A stretch of DNA of 64,000 nucleotides, taken from Asanoa sp040676615. GTDB lineage: Bacteria; Actinomycetota; Actinomycetes; Mycobacteriales; Micromonosporaceae. The position numbers were made by a program, and so were the translations under genes. The notes below the pieces were generated by a model, which ran no database searches, had not been told where the DNA came from, and worked only from the letters and a program-made list of their open reading frames with translations. The stretch covers positions 186,001 through 250,000 of the forward strand of contig NZ_JBFAPI010000010.1 in NCBI RefSeq assembly GCF_040676615.1, given 5' to 3'. Of this stretch, positions 31,683 through 40,078 are shown one piece after another (within the stretch, counting starts at the first letter, position 1; each line of letters opens with the position of its first letter).

Positions 31683-33137
31683 CTAGGCGTCGACCTCCCG
31701 CTTGTCTTCGGCCCACATCGTGTGGAAGGAGCCCTCGCGGTCGACGCGCTGGTAGGTGTGCGCGCCGAAGTTGTCGCGCAGGCCCTGGATCAACGCGGCG
31801 GGGAGCCGGGGGCGGCGGAGCGCGTCGACGTAGGCCAGCGAGGAGGAGAACACCGGGGTCGGTACGCCGCCGCGGATCGCGGTGACCAGCACCCGGCGCC
31901 AGCTGTCGAAACCGTTGGTGAGGGCCTGCGCGAAGTAGGGGGCCACCAGCAGGCTCTCCAGGTTGGGGTTTTCCGCGTACACCTCGCGGATCCGGTCGAG
32001 GAACTTGGCCCGGATGATGCAGCCACCGCGCCAGATCGTCGCCATCGCGCCCGGGTCGATGCCCCAGTTGTTGTCGTCGCTGCCGGCGCGGATGTGGTCG
32101 AAGCCCTGCGCGTACGCCACGATCTTCGAGGCGTAGAGCGCGTTGCGGACGTCTTCGACGAACTGCTTGCGGTCTTCGACCAGACCGGCGATGTCGGTGT
32201 CGGCGGCCTTGCCGGCGTAGGTCTGCTGCGCGGCCTCGCGCTGGGCGACGTGACCGGACAACGACCGGGCGAACGTCGCCTCGGCGATGCCGGTGATCGG
32301 CACGCCCAGGTCGAGCGCGCTCTGCACGGTCCACCGGCCGGTGCCCTTCTGCTCGGCGCGGTCCAGCACCACGTCGATGAACGGCGCGCCGGTCTTCCCG
32401 TCAGTGTGTGCGAGCACCTCGGCCGTGATCTGGATCAGGAACGAGTCGAGGTCGCCGCTGTTCCACTCGCGGAAGATCTCGGCGATCTCCGCCGGCGAGG
32501 CGCCCAGACCGGCGCGGAGCAGGTCGTAGGCCTCGGCGATGAGCTGCATGTCGGCGTACTCGATGCCGTTGTGCACCATCTTCACGAAGTGCCCGGCCGC
32601 TCCCGGGCCCACGTGGGTGCAGCACGGCGTGCCGTCGACCTGGGCCGCGATCTTCTCGAAGATCGGGCCGAGCTTGCGGTAGGACTCTTCCGAGCCGCCG
32701 GGCATGATGCTCGGGCCGAGCAGCGCGCCCTCCTCGCCGCCGGACACGCCGGTGCCGACGAAGTGCAGGCCCTTGGCGGAGAGTTCGCGCTCGCGCCGGG
32801 CGGTGTCGACGAAATGGGCGTTGCCCGCGTCGATGACGATGTCGTCCTTCTCGAGCAGCGGGACGAGTTCGTTGATCACGGCATCGGTCGGGCCGCCCGC
32901 CTTGACCATGATGATGACCGCGCGCGGCCGCCGCAGCGACGCGACGAAGTCTTCCATCGACTCGCTCGGGACGAAGTCGCCCTCGTCGCCGTGCTCCTCG
33001 ACCAGGCTGCGGGTGCGGTGCACGCTGCGGTTGTGCAGGGCCACGCTGAACCCGTTGCGGGCCAGGTTGCGGGCCAGGTTGCGCCCCATCACCGACAGGC
33101 CGGTGACGCCGATCTCGGCGCGGGCTTCCGTGCTCAT
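31683..33137 (-). CDS. gnd: 6-phosphogluconate dehydrogenase, decarboxylating
   Basis: A 484-residue enzyme, the usual length for the long-type NADP-dependent form. The nucleotide-binding start reads GVTGLSVMGRNLARNLARNG, the substrate-binding motif GTGVSGGEEGALLGPSIMPG follows, and HFVKMVHNGIEYADMQLI holds the catalytic lysine and asparagine. The C-terminal domain includes WRGGCIIRAKFLDRI. It oxidises 6-phosphogluconate to ribulose 5-phosphate, CO2 and NADPH in the pentose phosphate pathway, into which the products of the upstream arabinose locus also feed. The ATG follows GGAGGGG. Confidence 0.97.
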   Translation of the reverse strand: MSTEARAEIGVTGLSVMGRNLARNLARNGFSVALHNRSVHRTRSLVEEHGDEGDFVPSESMEDFVASLRRPRAVIIMVKAGGPTDAVINELVPLLEKDDIVIDAGNAHFVDTARRERELSAKGLHFVGTGVSGGEEGALLGPSIMPGGSEESYRKLGPIFEKIAAQVDGTPCCTHVGPGAAGHFVKMVHNGIEYADMQLIAEAYDLLRAGLGASPAEIAEIFREWNSGDLDSFLIQITAEVLAHTDGKTGAPFIDVVLDRAEQKGTGRWTVQSALDLGVPITGIAEATFARSLSGHVAQREAAQQTYAGKAADTDIAGLVEDRKQFVEDVRNALYASKIVAYAQGFDHIRAGSDDNNWGIDPGAMATIWRGGCIIRAKFLDRIREVYAENPNLESLLVAPYFAQALTNGFDSWRRVLVTAIRGGVPTPVFSSSLAYVDALRRPRLPAALIQGLRDNFGAHTYQRVDREGSFHTMWAEDKREVDA

Positions 33138-33269
33138 CTACCCCTCCGTGCTCTTCTGTCACGCCGGACGCCGGCGCGAATCGTGATCAAGACCCGGTGA
33201 GCCGCCGTCCGTGCTGACGCGGGTGCCCCGTTCGGGCGATTGCAAACCACTTTTGCCCAATTGATCCCG

Positions 33270-35183
33270 TCAGTCCCGTGGCCGCGCGGCGGCCAGCAGG
33301 CGCGCGATCGCGCGTACCCCCGGATGGTCCTGGATCTCCTCCCGCGGCAACGGCAGCGGCAGCCGCCAGTTGGGGTACTGGTCGGTCGTGCCCGGCAGAT
33401 TGGGCTGGCGGGTCTCGCCGAGGACATCGTAGAGCGAAGCAGCGATCAACCGGGCCGGGCTGGCCGCCAGAGCGGCATGCAACGCTGTGACGATCGAGTC
33501 ATCGTCCTCTTCGGACAGCAGGCCGGCGGCCCGCAACATGGCGATGAGTGCCTGCCTGTCCGCTTGCGCGCGCTCGTGTTCCGCTTCTTCGCCGGTCGCC
33601 AGCAGGCCCAGCCGGGCCCGGACCCGCACGTGCTCCTCGGTGAGAAAGCCCATCGCGGTCGGCAGGTCGTGGGTGGAGACCGAGGCCAGGGCGTTGCGCG
33701 GCCACTTCCGCGGCGGGATGAACCCGGCCTCGTCGCGGGTGAACCACAACACGGTCGAGCCGAGCATGTTGCGGCCGCGCAACGCCCTGGTCACCGACGG
33801 TTGCACGGTGCCGAGGTCTTCGCCGATCACGACCGCGCCGGCCCGTTGCGCCTCCAGCGCCAGGATGCCGAACATCGCGTCGGCGTCGTACCGCACGTAG
33901 GTGCCCTCGGCCGCTCCGGCGCCCGGCGGGATCCACCACAACCGCGACAGGCCGGCGACGTGGTCGACCCGGAGCCCGCCGCCGTGCCGGAGCAGGGCGC
34001 GGAGCATGTCGCGGTAGGCGGCGTAACCGGTCGCGGCCAGCCGATCGGGCCGCCACGCGGCCAACCCCCAGTCCTGTCCGAGCTGGTTGAACGCGTCCGG
34101 CGGCGCGCCGACCCGGACGCCCTGCGCGAGCACGTCGCCGAGCTGCCACCCGTCGGCGCCGCCCGGGTCGACGCCGACGGCGAGGTCGTGCACGATCCCG
34201 ACCGGCATGTCGCCCGTGGCCGCGGCGGCCGCCGCGAGCTGCTCGTCACACAGCCGCTGGAGCCAGGCGAAGAAGCCGACCCGCTGGCCGTACGCGTCGC
34301 GGACGGCGCGCGTCGCCGCGCTGTCCGGGCCGCGCAGCTCCGCCGGCCACTGCCGCCAGTCGGTGCCGTGCTGTTCGGCCAGGGCACAGTAGGTGGCGAA
34401 GCCGGTGCGCTCGGCGTTCGCTTCCTGGCTCGACGCCAGCGGGTAGAGCAGTTCGAGCGCGGTCCGCTTCGCCTGCCAGACCGCGTCGTAGTCGATCAGG
34501 TCGCCGTCGTCGGGCCGCAGCGCGTCGACCTTGGCCCGCAACACGGCGTCGGCCCGCGCGTACTCGGCCGTGTCGGTGACCCGGATGTAGAGCGGGTTGG
34601 CGAACCGCCGGCTCGACGGCGAGTAGGGAGAGGCCTGCACCGGCTGGTTGGGCCCGATCGCGTGCAGCGGGTTGAGCAGCACCAGACCGGCGCCGGTGCC
34701 GGCGGCCCAACCGGCGAACTCGCGCAGGTCGCCGAGGTCGCCCATGCCCCACGAGCCGGCGCCGCGCAGCGCGTAGAGCTGGAGCATCCAGCCCCAGGCC
34801 GCCGGTGGTGGCGGGAGCCTGCGCGGTGCGACCACCACGGTGACCTCCTGGCCGCCGCAGGCCAGCCGGTGCCATCCGAGCGGCAGCCCGGTCAGGTCGG
34901 GTCCGACGCCGCGGGTACTCCCGTCTTCGAGCGTGACGGTGCCCGGCCCGGGCAACGCCCGCGACTGGCCCTCGCGGAGCACGATCGTCGGCGGCAGCCG
35001 GTCACCGGCCGGGACCGCCTCGAGCGCGGCCGTGATCGCCGACGGGCTGGTGGCGTCGACGTCGAGCAGGCCGAGGACCCGCACGACGATGTCCCGATCG
35101 ACCTGGGCCCGGTGGCCGTCTGCGGCGTCGTAGGCGGTGACCACTCCGTGTGCCGCGGCGAGCCGGCGAAGGTCGCGCTCCAT
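33270..35183 (-). CDS. malQ: 4-alpha-glucanotransferase (amylomaltase)
   Basis: About 637 residues from the ATG at 35183; a longer upstream frame is not needed. GH77 motifs are present: SPYSPSSRRFANPLYI, the nucleophile in GLRVDHVAGLSRLWW, the acid/base in VIGEDLGTVQP and STHDLPTAMGF. The enzyme transfers maltodextrin segments between glucans in maltose or glycogen metabolism. It is slightly shorter than typical actinobacterial MalQ, with a compact N-terminal extension. Its start overlaps the stop of the small upstream gene (ATGA), indicating an operon. Confidence 0.93.
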   Translation of the reverse strand: MERDLRRLAAAHGVVTAYDAADGHRAQVDRDIVVRVLGLLDVDATSPSAITAALEAVPAGDRLPPTIVLREGQSRALPGPGTVTLEDGSTRGVGPDLTGLPLGWHRLACGGQEVTVVVAPRRLPPPPAAWGWMLQLYALRGAGSWGMGDLGDLREFAGWAAGTGAGLVLLNPLHAIGPNQPVQASPYSPSSRRFANPLYIRVTDTAEYARADAVLRAKVDALRPDDGDLIDYDAVWQAKRTALELLYPLASSQEANAERTGFATYCALAEQHGTDWRQWPAELRGPDSAATRAVRDAYGQRVGFFAWLQRLCDEQLAAAAAATGDMPVGIVHDLAVGVDPGGADGWQLGDVLAQGVRVGAPPDAFNQLGQDWGLAAWRPDRLAATGYAAYRDMLRALLRHGGGLRVDHVAGLSRLWWIPPGAGAAEGTYVRYDADAMFGILALEAQRAGAVVIGEDLGTVQPSVTRALRGRNMLGSTVLWFTRDEAGFIPPRKWPRNALASVSTHDLPTAMGFLTEEHVRVRARLGLLATGEEAEHERAQADRQALIAMLRAAGLLSEEDDDSIVTALHAALAASPARLIAASLYDVLGETRQPNLPGTTDQYPNWRLPLPLPREEIQDHPGVRAIARLLAAARPRD

Positions 35184-35533
35184 CAGCCGGTCACTTTGTC
35201 GAGGTATTGGAGCAGGTCGTGCGCGGCCAGCTCGACCTCCTTGTGCTTCCACGACGAGGCCCGGTAGACGACCGCGATGAGCCCGCTGCGGTGCAGCCGA
35301 CGCAGGTCGCCGTAGACGAACGCGTAGCGGGCCTTGGTCTCGTCGGCCGCGCCCTCGGTCAGGCCGAGGTGCCATTCCGCCAGCTCGGCCCACGAGTGCT
35401 TCTCGAGGTAGGCGTTCTCGTCGTCGGCCCGCGGCTGCACGACACCCCAGTCGCTGTTGAGCACATACTGCTTCGCGTCGATCAGCTGCCGCGCTTTGCG
35501 CACGGCGTCCTTGTTGAGCGCATACCTGGCCAT
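35183..35533 (-). CDS. Conserved small protein coupled to malQ
   Basis: Starting at ATG 35533 (with GGGGAA ten bases upstream) gives 116 residues. The sequence MARYALNKDAVRKARQLIDA, then WAELAEWHLGLTEGA, DETKARYAFVYGDLRRLHRS and a tail HDLLQYLDKVTG is well ordered and free of low complexity. It has no known domain that I recognise. A frame extension to 35602 would add 23 less convincing residues. Co-translation with malQ is likely from the overlap, but a direct functional link is not shown. Confidence 0.7.
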   Translation of the reverse strand: MARYALNKDAVRKARQLIDAKQYVLNSDWGVVQPRADDENAYLEKHSWAELAEWHLGLTEGAADETKARYAFVYGDLRRLHRSGLIAVVYRASSWKHKEVELAAHDLLQYLDKVTG

Positions 35534-35670
35534 GTGGCCATGTTCCCCGAACAGCTCGCGCCCATGCCGTGCACACGCCGCGATCGGGCGCCCTTCGGAC
35601 ATTGGCTCGGATACACCCCGGAGCGGTCAGTCCGTGGCCGATGATCTTCTACGCTGACTGAAATCTGGTG

Positions 35671-35695
35671 GTTTAACAGCAACGATTACGGTAAG
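35671..35695 (+). promoter_or_regulatory. Possible stress-sigma (SigB-like) promoter of the Asp23 operon
   Basis: GTTT at 35671 and GGTA at 35690, 15 bases apart, resemble the GTTT/GGGTA boxes of actinobacterial general-stress sigma factors. The surrounding 100 bases are unusually AT-rich. The first gene of the Asp23/AmaP operon starts 51 bases downstream. Confidence 0.4.
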
Positions 35696-35746
35696 TCAAC
35701 TGTCATCGCACAACTTGTCATCAATCCTCACGAACAGGACGTAGTG

Positions 35747-36256
35747 ATGACGCAGACTGCCAGTAGAACCGACCAGCGATCGGACCAGGGTTCCCAACAA
35801 CATCTTCGCGGTGGGGGACACAACGGTGGCCAGATCACGGTCGCCGAGGGTGTCGTACAGAAGATCGCCGCGATGGCCGCACGGGAGGTGTCCGGCGTCT
35901 ACGCGATGGGCTCCGGCGCGGCCCGGACGGTCGGCGCGATGAAGGACATCATTCCCGGCACCTCCGCGAGCTCCTCGCAGGGCGTCGGGGTCGAGGTGGG
36001 CCAGAACGAGGCCGCCGTCGATCTCGACATCGTCGTGGAGTACGGGGTATCCGCCAACGAGCTGGGCCGGGGCATCCAGCGCAACGTGAAGTCGTCGGTC
36101 GAACGGATGACCGGGCTCGACGTCATCGAGGTCAATGTCAACATCAATGACGTGCACCTGCCCGACGAATCCGAAGGCATGACCAGTGGCCAAGGCAGCG
36201 GCAGCCTGAGCACGAGCACGACGACCGGCCGCGGCGGCGACGTCCGGGTGTCATGA
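35747..36256 (+). CDS. Asp23/Gls24 family envelope stress protein 1
   Basis: A 169-residue protein. After a polar 28-residue N-terminus comes the Asp23/Gls24 domain (GQITVAEGVVQKIAAMAARE, VSGVYAMGSG, then AVDLDIVVEYGVSANELGRG and VKSSVERMTGLDVIEVNVNI), followed by a Ser/Thr/Gly-rich tail. In Gram-positive bacteria these proteins coat the inner face of the membrane and respond to cell-envelope stress, being anchored by AmaP. This is the first gene of an operon of six; a GTG one codon upstream is an alternative start. Confidence 0.92.
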   Translation: MTQTASRTDQRSDQGSQQHLRGGGHNGGQITVAEGVVQKIAAMAAREVSGVYAMGSGAARTVGAMKDIIPGTSASSSQGVGVEVGQNEAAVDLDIVVEYGVSANELGRGIQRNVKSSVERMTGLDVIEVNVNINDVHLPDESEGMTSGQGSGSLSTSTTTGRGGDVRVS

Positions 36257-36576
36257 CCGCGCAACCGATGAGCGACGTCGACGCCACGATCGACGGTGTC
36301 GACGTCGACAGGCTCGCGGCCGCCGCGGAAGACTGCCCGGCCGTCGACGCGCTCGTCGACGGTGCGCCCGCGATGGCCGCCACGTATCTTCCCCGGCGCC
36401 GGGTCAGCGGGATCCGGATCGAAGACGACGTGGTGACCATCCAAGTGCGGCTCCGATGGGGGTCGACGGTCGGGCAGCTGGCCCAGCAGGTCTGGTCGGC
36501 GGTGCCGCCGCTGGTCGGCCGGCACCGGGTCGACATCGTGGTCGCCGACATCGCGGAGCCAGCCACGGGGGGTTGA
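36253..36576 (+). CDS. Short Asp23-operon protein
   Basis: A 107-residue protein overlapping the previous gene by four bases. After an acidic N-terminus, VSGIRIEDDVVTIQVRLRWG and VDIVVADIAEP resemble the beta-strands of an Asp23-like domain, with a helix between them. It could be a diverged Asp23 unit lacking the first strand. The role is inferred from its place in the operon. Confidence 0.6.
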   Translation: MTAQPMSDVDATIDGVDVDRLAAAAEDCPAVDALVDGAPAMAATYLPRRRVSGIRIEDDVVTIQVRLRWGSTVGQLAQQVWSAVPPLVGRHRVDIVVADIAEPATGG

Positions 36577-36581
36577 GAGCA

Positions 36582-36809
36582 ATGACCAAGACGATTTTCG
36601 GTACGGCGATCGGCATCGCGCTCGGATTCGCCGTGGCGTTCGGCAACTTCGGCGACCTGGCCCTGGTCGGGCTGTTCGCGCTGGTCGGTTACGGCGTCAC
36701 CAAGGTGGTCACCGGCAGCGTCGACGTCGGCGCCACGATGCGGCCGCTGCGCGACCGGTTCCAGCGCGGCAACGTGCAGCGAGGCACTCTCCAGCGGAGC
36801 AACCGGTGA
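36582..36809 (+). CDS. Small membrane protein of the Asp23/AmaP operon (DUF2273-like)
   Basis: A 75-residue protein with two hydrophobic segments (TIFGTAIGIALGFAVAFG and DLALVGLFALVGYGVTKVV) and a basic tail. Small two-span proteins of the DUF2273 type accompany Asp23/AmaP in other Gram-positive genomes. The ATG at 36582 follows GGGGGG and GAGAGC. It overlaps the next gene by four bases (GTGA). Confidence 0.65.
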   Translation: MTKTIFGTAIGIALGFAVAFGNFGDLALVGLFALVGYGVTKVVTGSVDVGATMRPLRDRFQRGNVQRGTLQRSNR

Positions 36810-37276
36810 CCGACGAACGACCGGCGGGCGCCGCGGAGCCGAGGTTGACGCCGGCGACCGCTCAGACCGTCGCCGAGGCGTCGCCCGCGCCGCCGACAAC
36901 GCGCCAGGACCCGGACTACCTCGGCCAGGTGGTGATCTCCGAGCGGGTGGTGGCCAAGCTCGCGGCGCAGGCAGTCTACGAGACGCCGCGCGCCGGTGCG
37001 GCCGCGCCGCGCCTGTTCGGGAGTGTCATGCCGGGCGCCGGACACATGGGCATCCGCGCCTCCGACCTCGCCGCGCCGCCCAAGGTCAACGCTCAGATCG
37101 ACGCGTCGGTGGTCTACATCGACATGGCGATCAGCGTTCGCTGGCCCGAGTCGCTCAGCGAGGTGACCGGGCGAATCCGCGACACGGTCGAGGACCGGAT
37201 CAAGGCCTGGACCGGGCTGACCGTGGCCCGGGTGCGAATTTCCGTGACCGACCTCGTCGCCGACGGAGTGTCCTGA
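36806..37276 (+). CDS. Asp23/Gls24 family envelope stress protein 2
   Basis: A 156-residue protein with a GTG start overlapping the upstream stop. A Pro/Ala-rich N-terminus of about 35 residues precedes the Asp23/Gls24 domain (GQVVISERVVAKLAAQAVYE, VYIDMAISVRWPESLSEVTG, then WTGLTVARVRISVTDLV). It probably assembles with the first Asp23 paralogue on the membrane. Stop and next start share a single base. Confidence 0.85.
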   Translation: MTDERPAGAAEPRLTPATAQTVAEASPAPPTTRQDPDYLGQVVISERVVAKLAAQAVYETPRAGAAAPRLFGSVMPGAGHMGIRASDLAAPPKVNAQIDASVVYIDMAISVRWPESLSEVTGRIRDTVEDRIKAWTGLTVARVRISVTDLVADGVS

Positions 37277-37809
37277 TGAAGAAAGCCAACCGGATCCTCG
37301 CGATCGCCTTCGCGCTCGGATTCATGTTCCTGGCCGTCCTGATCGTGGTCGAGTTGATCTTCGAGCGGGCCGGGGCCGGCCCGGCGATCGTCAACTGGCA
37401 CAGCATCTACGACTGGATGGCCACCCGGACCTGGGACTCGCGGAGCGTACGGATCATCGGCGGGCTGTGTGCCCTCGGCGGTCTTCTGCTCCTGGCCCTG
37501 CAGCTCGTTCCGCGAAAGAAGCCGCGGTTGCGGGTGCGTGGGGCCGACGACGAGATCGACGTCGGGATCGACCGGAGCAGCGTGGTGCGCACGGTGCAGC
37601 AGGCGGTCGGCGACATGGACGGGATCAGCCGGGCCCGGGTCGCGCTGCGCGGCAACAAGGTGACCGTGGACGCCCGCCGGCGGGCCGAGAAGTCCGAGGA
37701 CACCACCACCGAGACGGTGGCGGACGCGACCCACCGGGCGGTCGACGCGCTGCACCTGCGCCGACCACCCAGGATCTCGGTCAAGCTCGACACGGCGAAG
37801 GAGCGGTGA
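37276..37809 (+). CDS. AmaP-like membrane anchor 1 (DUF6286 type)
   Basis: A 177-residue protein. It has a helix at residues 8-29 and another at 60-75 (GGLCALGGLLLLALQL) in an AmaP-like hairpin, then a cytoplasmic Asp23-like domain of about 90 residues (VVRTVQQAVGDMDGISRARV, KVTVDARRRAE). It should tether Asp23 proteins to the membrane. Starts and stops of its neighbours overlap by one base on both sides. Confidence 0.75.
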   Translation: MKKANRILAIAFALGFMFLAVLIVVELIFERAGAGPAIVNWHSIYDWMATRTWDSRSVRIIGGLCALGGLLLLALQLVPRKKPRLRVRGADDEIDVGIDRSSVVRTVQQAVGDMDGISRARVALRGNKVTVDARRRAEKSEDTTTETVADATHRAVDALHLRRPPRISVKLDTAKER

Positions 37810-38384
37810 TGTTACGCGGACACGCCGACCGGATCACCCGGATCGTCCTGATCGTGATCGCCGCGTGCTTCCTGGCCATCGGGGGCGCGATCATCGCCGC
37901 GAACACGGGCGTGTTCGCCAGCGGGTTCCCACAGCGCACCTTGCTGGAGAACCCGGCCGTGTCGTGGATCGGCGGGCACAGCACGTGGTTCTGGCCGATC
38001 GCCGCCGCGGTGGCCACCGTGCTGGGCGTGCTGGCGCTGTTGTGGCTGCTCGCCGTGCTCCGCGGGCCGAAGAAGACGCGCGACCTCTCCATCGACGGCA
38101 GCGCGAGCACCACACTCGGATCGAGCGCGTTGCGTGACGCCCTGACCAACGAGATCCAGGGCTACCGCGGTGTCGATGCCGCGAAGGTGCGGGTCTACGG
38201 TGACCCGGTCCAGCCGAAACTCGGCGTGTGGGTCAACCTCACCGCCGACGCTCGCGTCGCGGAGGTGCGCGACCGGATCGAGCAGCAGGCACTGGCGCAC
38301 GCCCGCGAGGCGCTGAACGCCCCGGCGTTGCCGGTGATCCTCGATCTGGGCGTGAGCAAGAAGAGCAGCCCGCGCGTCGAGTGA
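37809..38384 (+). CDS. AmaP-like membrane anchor 2
   Basis: A 191-residue paralogue-like protein with hydrophobic helices at about 9-33 and 60-83, then a cytoplasmic domain (LRDALTNEIQGYRGVDAAKV, LGVWVNLTADARVAEVRDRI). It shares the two-helix plus Asp23-like layout of the previous protein. As last gene of the operon it is followed after 23 bases by the acyl-CoA synthetase gene. Confidence 0.75.
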   Translation: MLRGHADRITRIVLIVIAACFLAIGGAIIAANTGVFASGFPQRTLLENPAVSWIGGHSTWFWPIAAAVATVLGVLALLWLLAVLRGPKKTRDLSIDGSASTTLGSSALRDALTNEIQGYRGVDAAKVRVYGDPVQPKLGVWVNLTADARVAEVRDRIEQQALAHAREALNAPALPVILDLGVSKKSSPRVE

Positions 38385-38407
38385 CCGGAACGCGGTAGCG
38401 TGCCGGT

Positions 38408-40030
38408 GTGACCCAGCTCGCATACGCCAGCGGACCGTCCGACACGGAGTTGCTGGCCGACACCATCGGGCAGAACCTGGCCCGCACCGTCGAGCGGTTC
38501 CCCGACCGCGACGCGCTGGTCGACGTGCCCAGCGGCCGCCGGTGGACCTATCGGGAGCTGGCCGCGGACGTCGACGAACTGGCCCGGGCACTGCTCGGGA
38601 TCGGCGTGGGCAAAGGCGACCGGGTCGGCATCTGGGCGCCGAACCGTCCGGAGTGGGTGCTTGTCCAATACGCGACGGCGGCGATCGGCGCCATCATGGT
38701 CAACATCAATCCCGCGTACCGCCGGCACGAGGTCGGTTTCGTCCTGCGCCAGTCGGGGATCTCGGTCCTCGTCTCGGCACTGCGCCACAAGGGCAGCGAC
38801 TACCGCGAGATGGTCGAGTCGGTGGCCGGCGAGTGCCCCGCCCTGCGCACGGTGGCCTACCTCGACGATCCGACCTGGACCGACCTCGTGGCCTCGGCGG
38901 CCGGCGTCGCCCCGGCCGACCTCGACGCCCGCGCCGCGACGCTGACGAGCGACGACCCGATCAACATCCAGTACACGTCGGGTACGACCGGCTTTCCCAA
39001 GGGCGCCACGCTCTCGCACCACAACATCCTCAACAACGGCTATTTCGTGGGCGAGTTGCTCGGCTATTCCGAACAGGACCGGATCTGCATCCCGGTGCCG
39101 TTCTACCACTGCTTCGGCATGGTGATGGGCAACCTGGCGGCCACGTCGCACGGCGCCTGCATGGTGATCCCGGCGCCGTCGTTCGAGCCGGCGGCGACGC
39201 TGGCCGCGGTGGCGGCCGAGCGGTGCACCTCCCTCTACGGCGTGCCGACCATGTTCATCGCCGAACTCGACCTGCCCGACTTCGCCGGCTACGACCTGCA
39301 CACCCTGCGCACCGGCGTGATGGCCGGCTCGCCCTGCCCGGTCGAGGTGATGAAGAAGGTGGTCGACCGGATGCACATGTCGGAGGTGTCGATCTGCTAC
39401 GGCATGACCGAGACGTCCCCGGTCTCCACCCAGACCCGGGTCGACGACGACCTGGACCGCCGCACGGGCACGGTCGGCCGGGTCCTCCCGTTCCTCGAAG
39501 TCAAGATCGTTGACCCCGCTACGGGTGTGACGCTCCGCCGCGGTGAGCCCGGGGAACTGTGCACGCGGGGCTATTCGGTGATGCTGGGCTACTGGGACGA
39601 GCCGGAGAAGACGGCGGAGGTGCTGGATTCGGCGCGCTGGATGCACACGGGAGACCTGGCGTCGATGCGGTCCGACGGCTACGTCAACATCGTCGGCCGC
39701 ATCAAGGACCTGATCATCCGGGGCGGTGAGAACGTGTACCCGCGCGAGATCGAGGAATTCCTCTACCGCCATCCCAAGGTCGCGGACGTGCAGGTGATCG
39801 GGGTGCCCGACGAGAAATACGGCGAAGAGGTTCTCGCCTGCGTGATCCTGCGCGACCCGGGTGAGAACCTGACCGTCGAGGAGGTGCGCGCGTTCTGCCA
39901 GGGGCAGTTGGCGCACTACAAGGTGCCGCGCTATGTGCGGATCGTCGACTCGTTCCCGATGACGATCAGTGGCAAGGTCCGCAAGGTCGAGATGCGCGAG
40001 TGGGCGGTGCGGGAGCTCGGCCTGGGTTGA
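38408..40030 (+). CDS. AMP-binding fatty acyl-CoA synthetase
   Basis: A 540-residue ANL-superfamily enzyme (GTG start). The phosphate-binding loop is YTSGTTGFPKGATLSHHNIL. Later motifs are YGMTETSPVSTQTR, GYSVMLGYWDEPEKT, TGDLASM and GRIKDLIIRGGENVYP, and PMTISGKVRKVEMRE holds the C-terminal lysine that drives adenylation. It activates a medium- or long-chain fatty acid to its CoA ester, with AMP as intermediate. The substrate cannot be read from sequence alone. A GC-rich hairpin follows the gene. Confidence 0.93.
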   Translation: MTQLAYASGPSDTELLADTIGQNLARTVERFPDRDALVDVPSGRRWTYRELAADVDELARALLGIGVGKGDRVGIWAPNRPEWVLVQYATAAIGAIMVNINPAYRRHEVGFVLRQSGISVLVSALRHKGSDYREMVESVAGECPALRTVAYLDDPTWTDLVASAAGVAPADLDARAATLTSDDPINIQYTSGTTGFPKGATLSHHNILNNGYFVGELLGYSEQDRICIPVPFYHCFGMVMGNLAATSHGACMVIPAPSFEPAATLAAVAAERCTSLYGVPTMFIAELDLPDFAGYDLHTLRTGVMAGSPCPVEVMKKVVDRMHMSEVSICYGMTETSPVSTQTRVDDDLDRRTGTVGRVLPFLEVKIVDPATGVTLRRGEPGELCTRGYSVMLGYWDEPEKTAEVLDSARWMHTGDLASMRSDGYVNIVGRIKDLIIRGGENVYPREIEEFLYRHPKVADVQVIGVPDEKYGEEVLACVILRDPGENLTVEEVRAFCQGQLAHYKVPRYVRIVDSFPMTISGKVRKVEMREWAVRELGLG

Positions 40031-40037
40031 ACGGGGA

Positions 40038-40068
40038 GCGGGGGCGGCCCGCACCGGACCGCCCCCGC
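40038..40068. terminator. Bidirectional hairpin between the acyl-CoA synthetase and Spo0M-like genes
   Basis: GCGGGGGCGG and CCGCCCCCGC form a ten-base perfect stem around an eleven-base loop, seven bases after one stop and eleven before the other. It lacks a T-run but stands between two convergent genes. Confidence 0.65.
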
Positions 40069-40078
40069 CGATCCCGGG

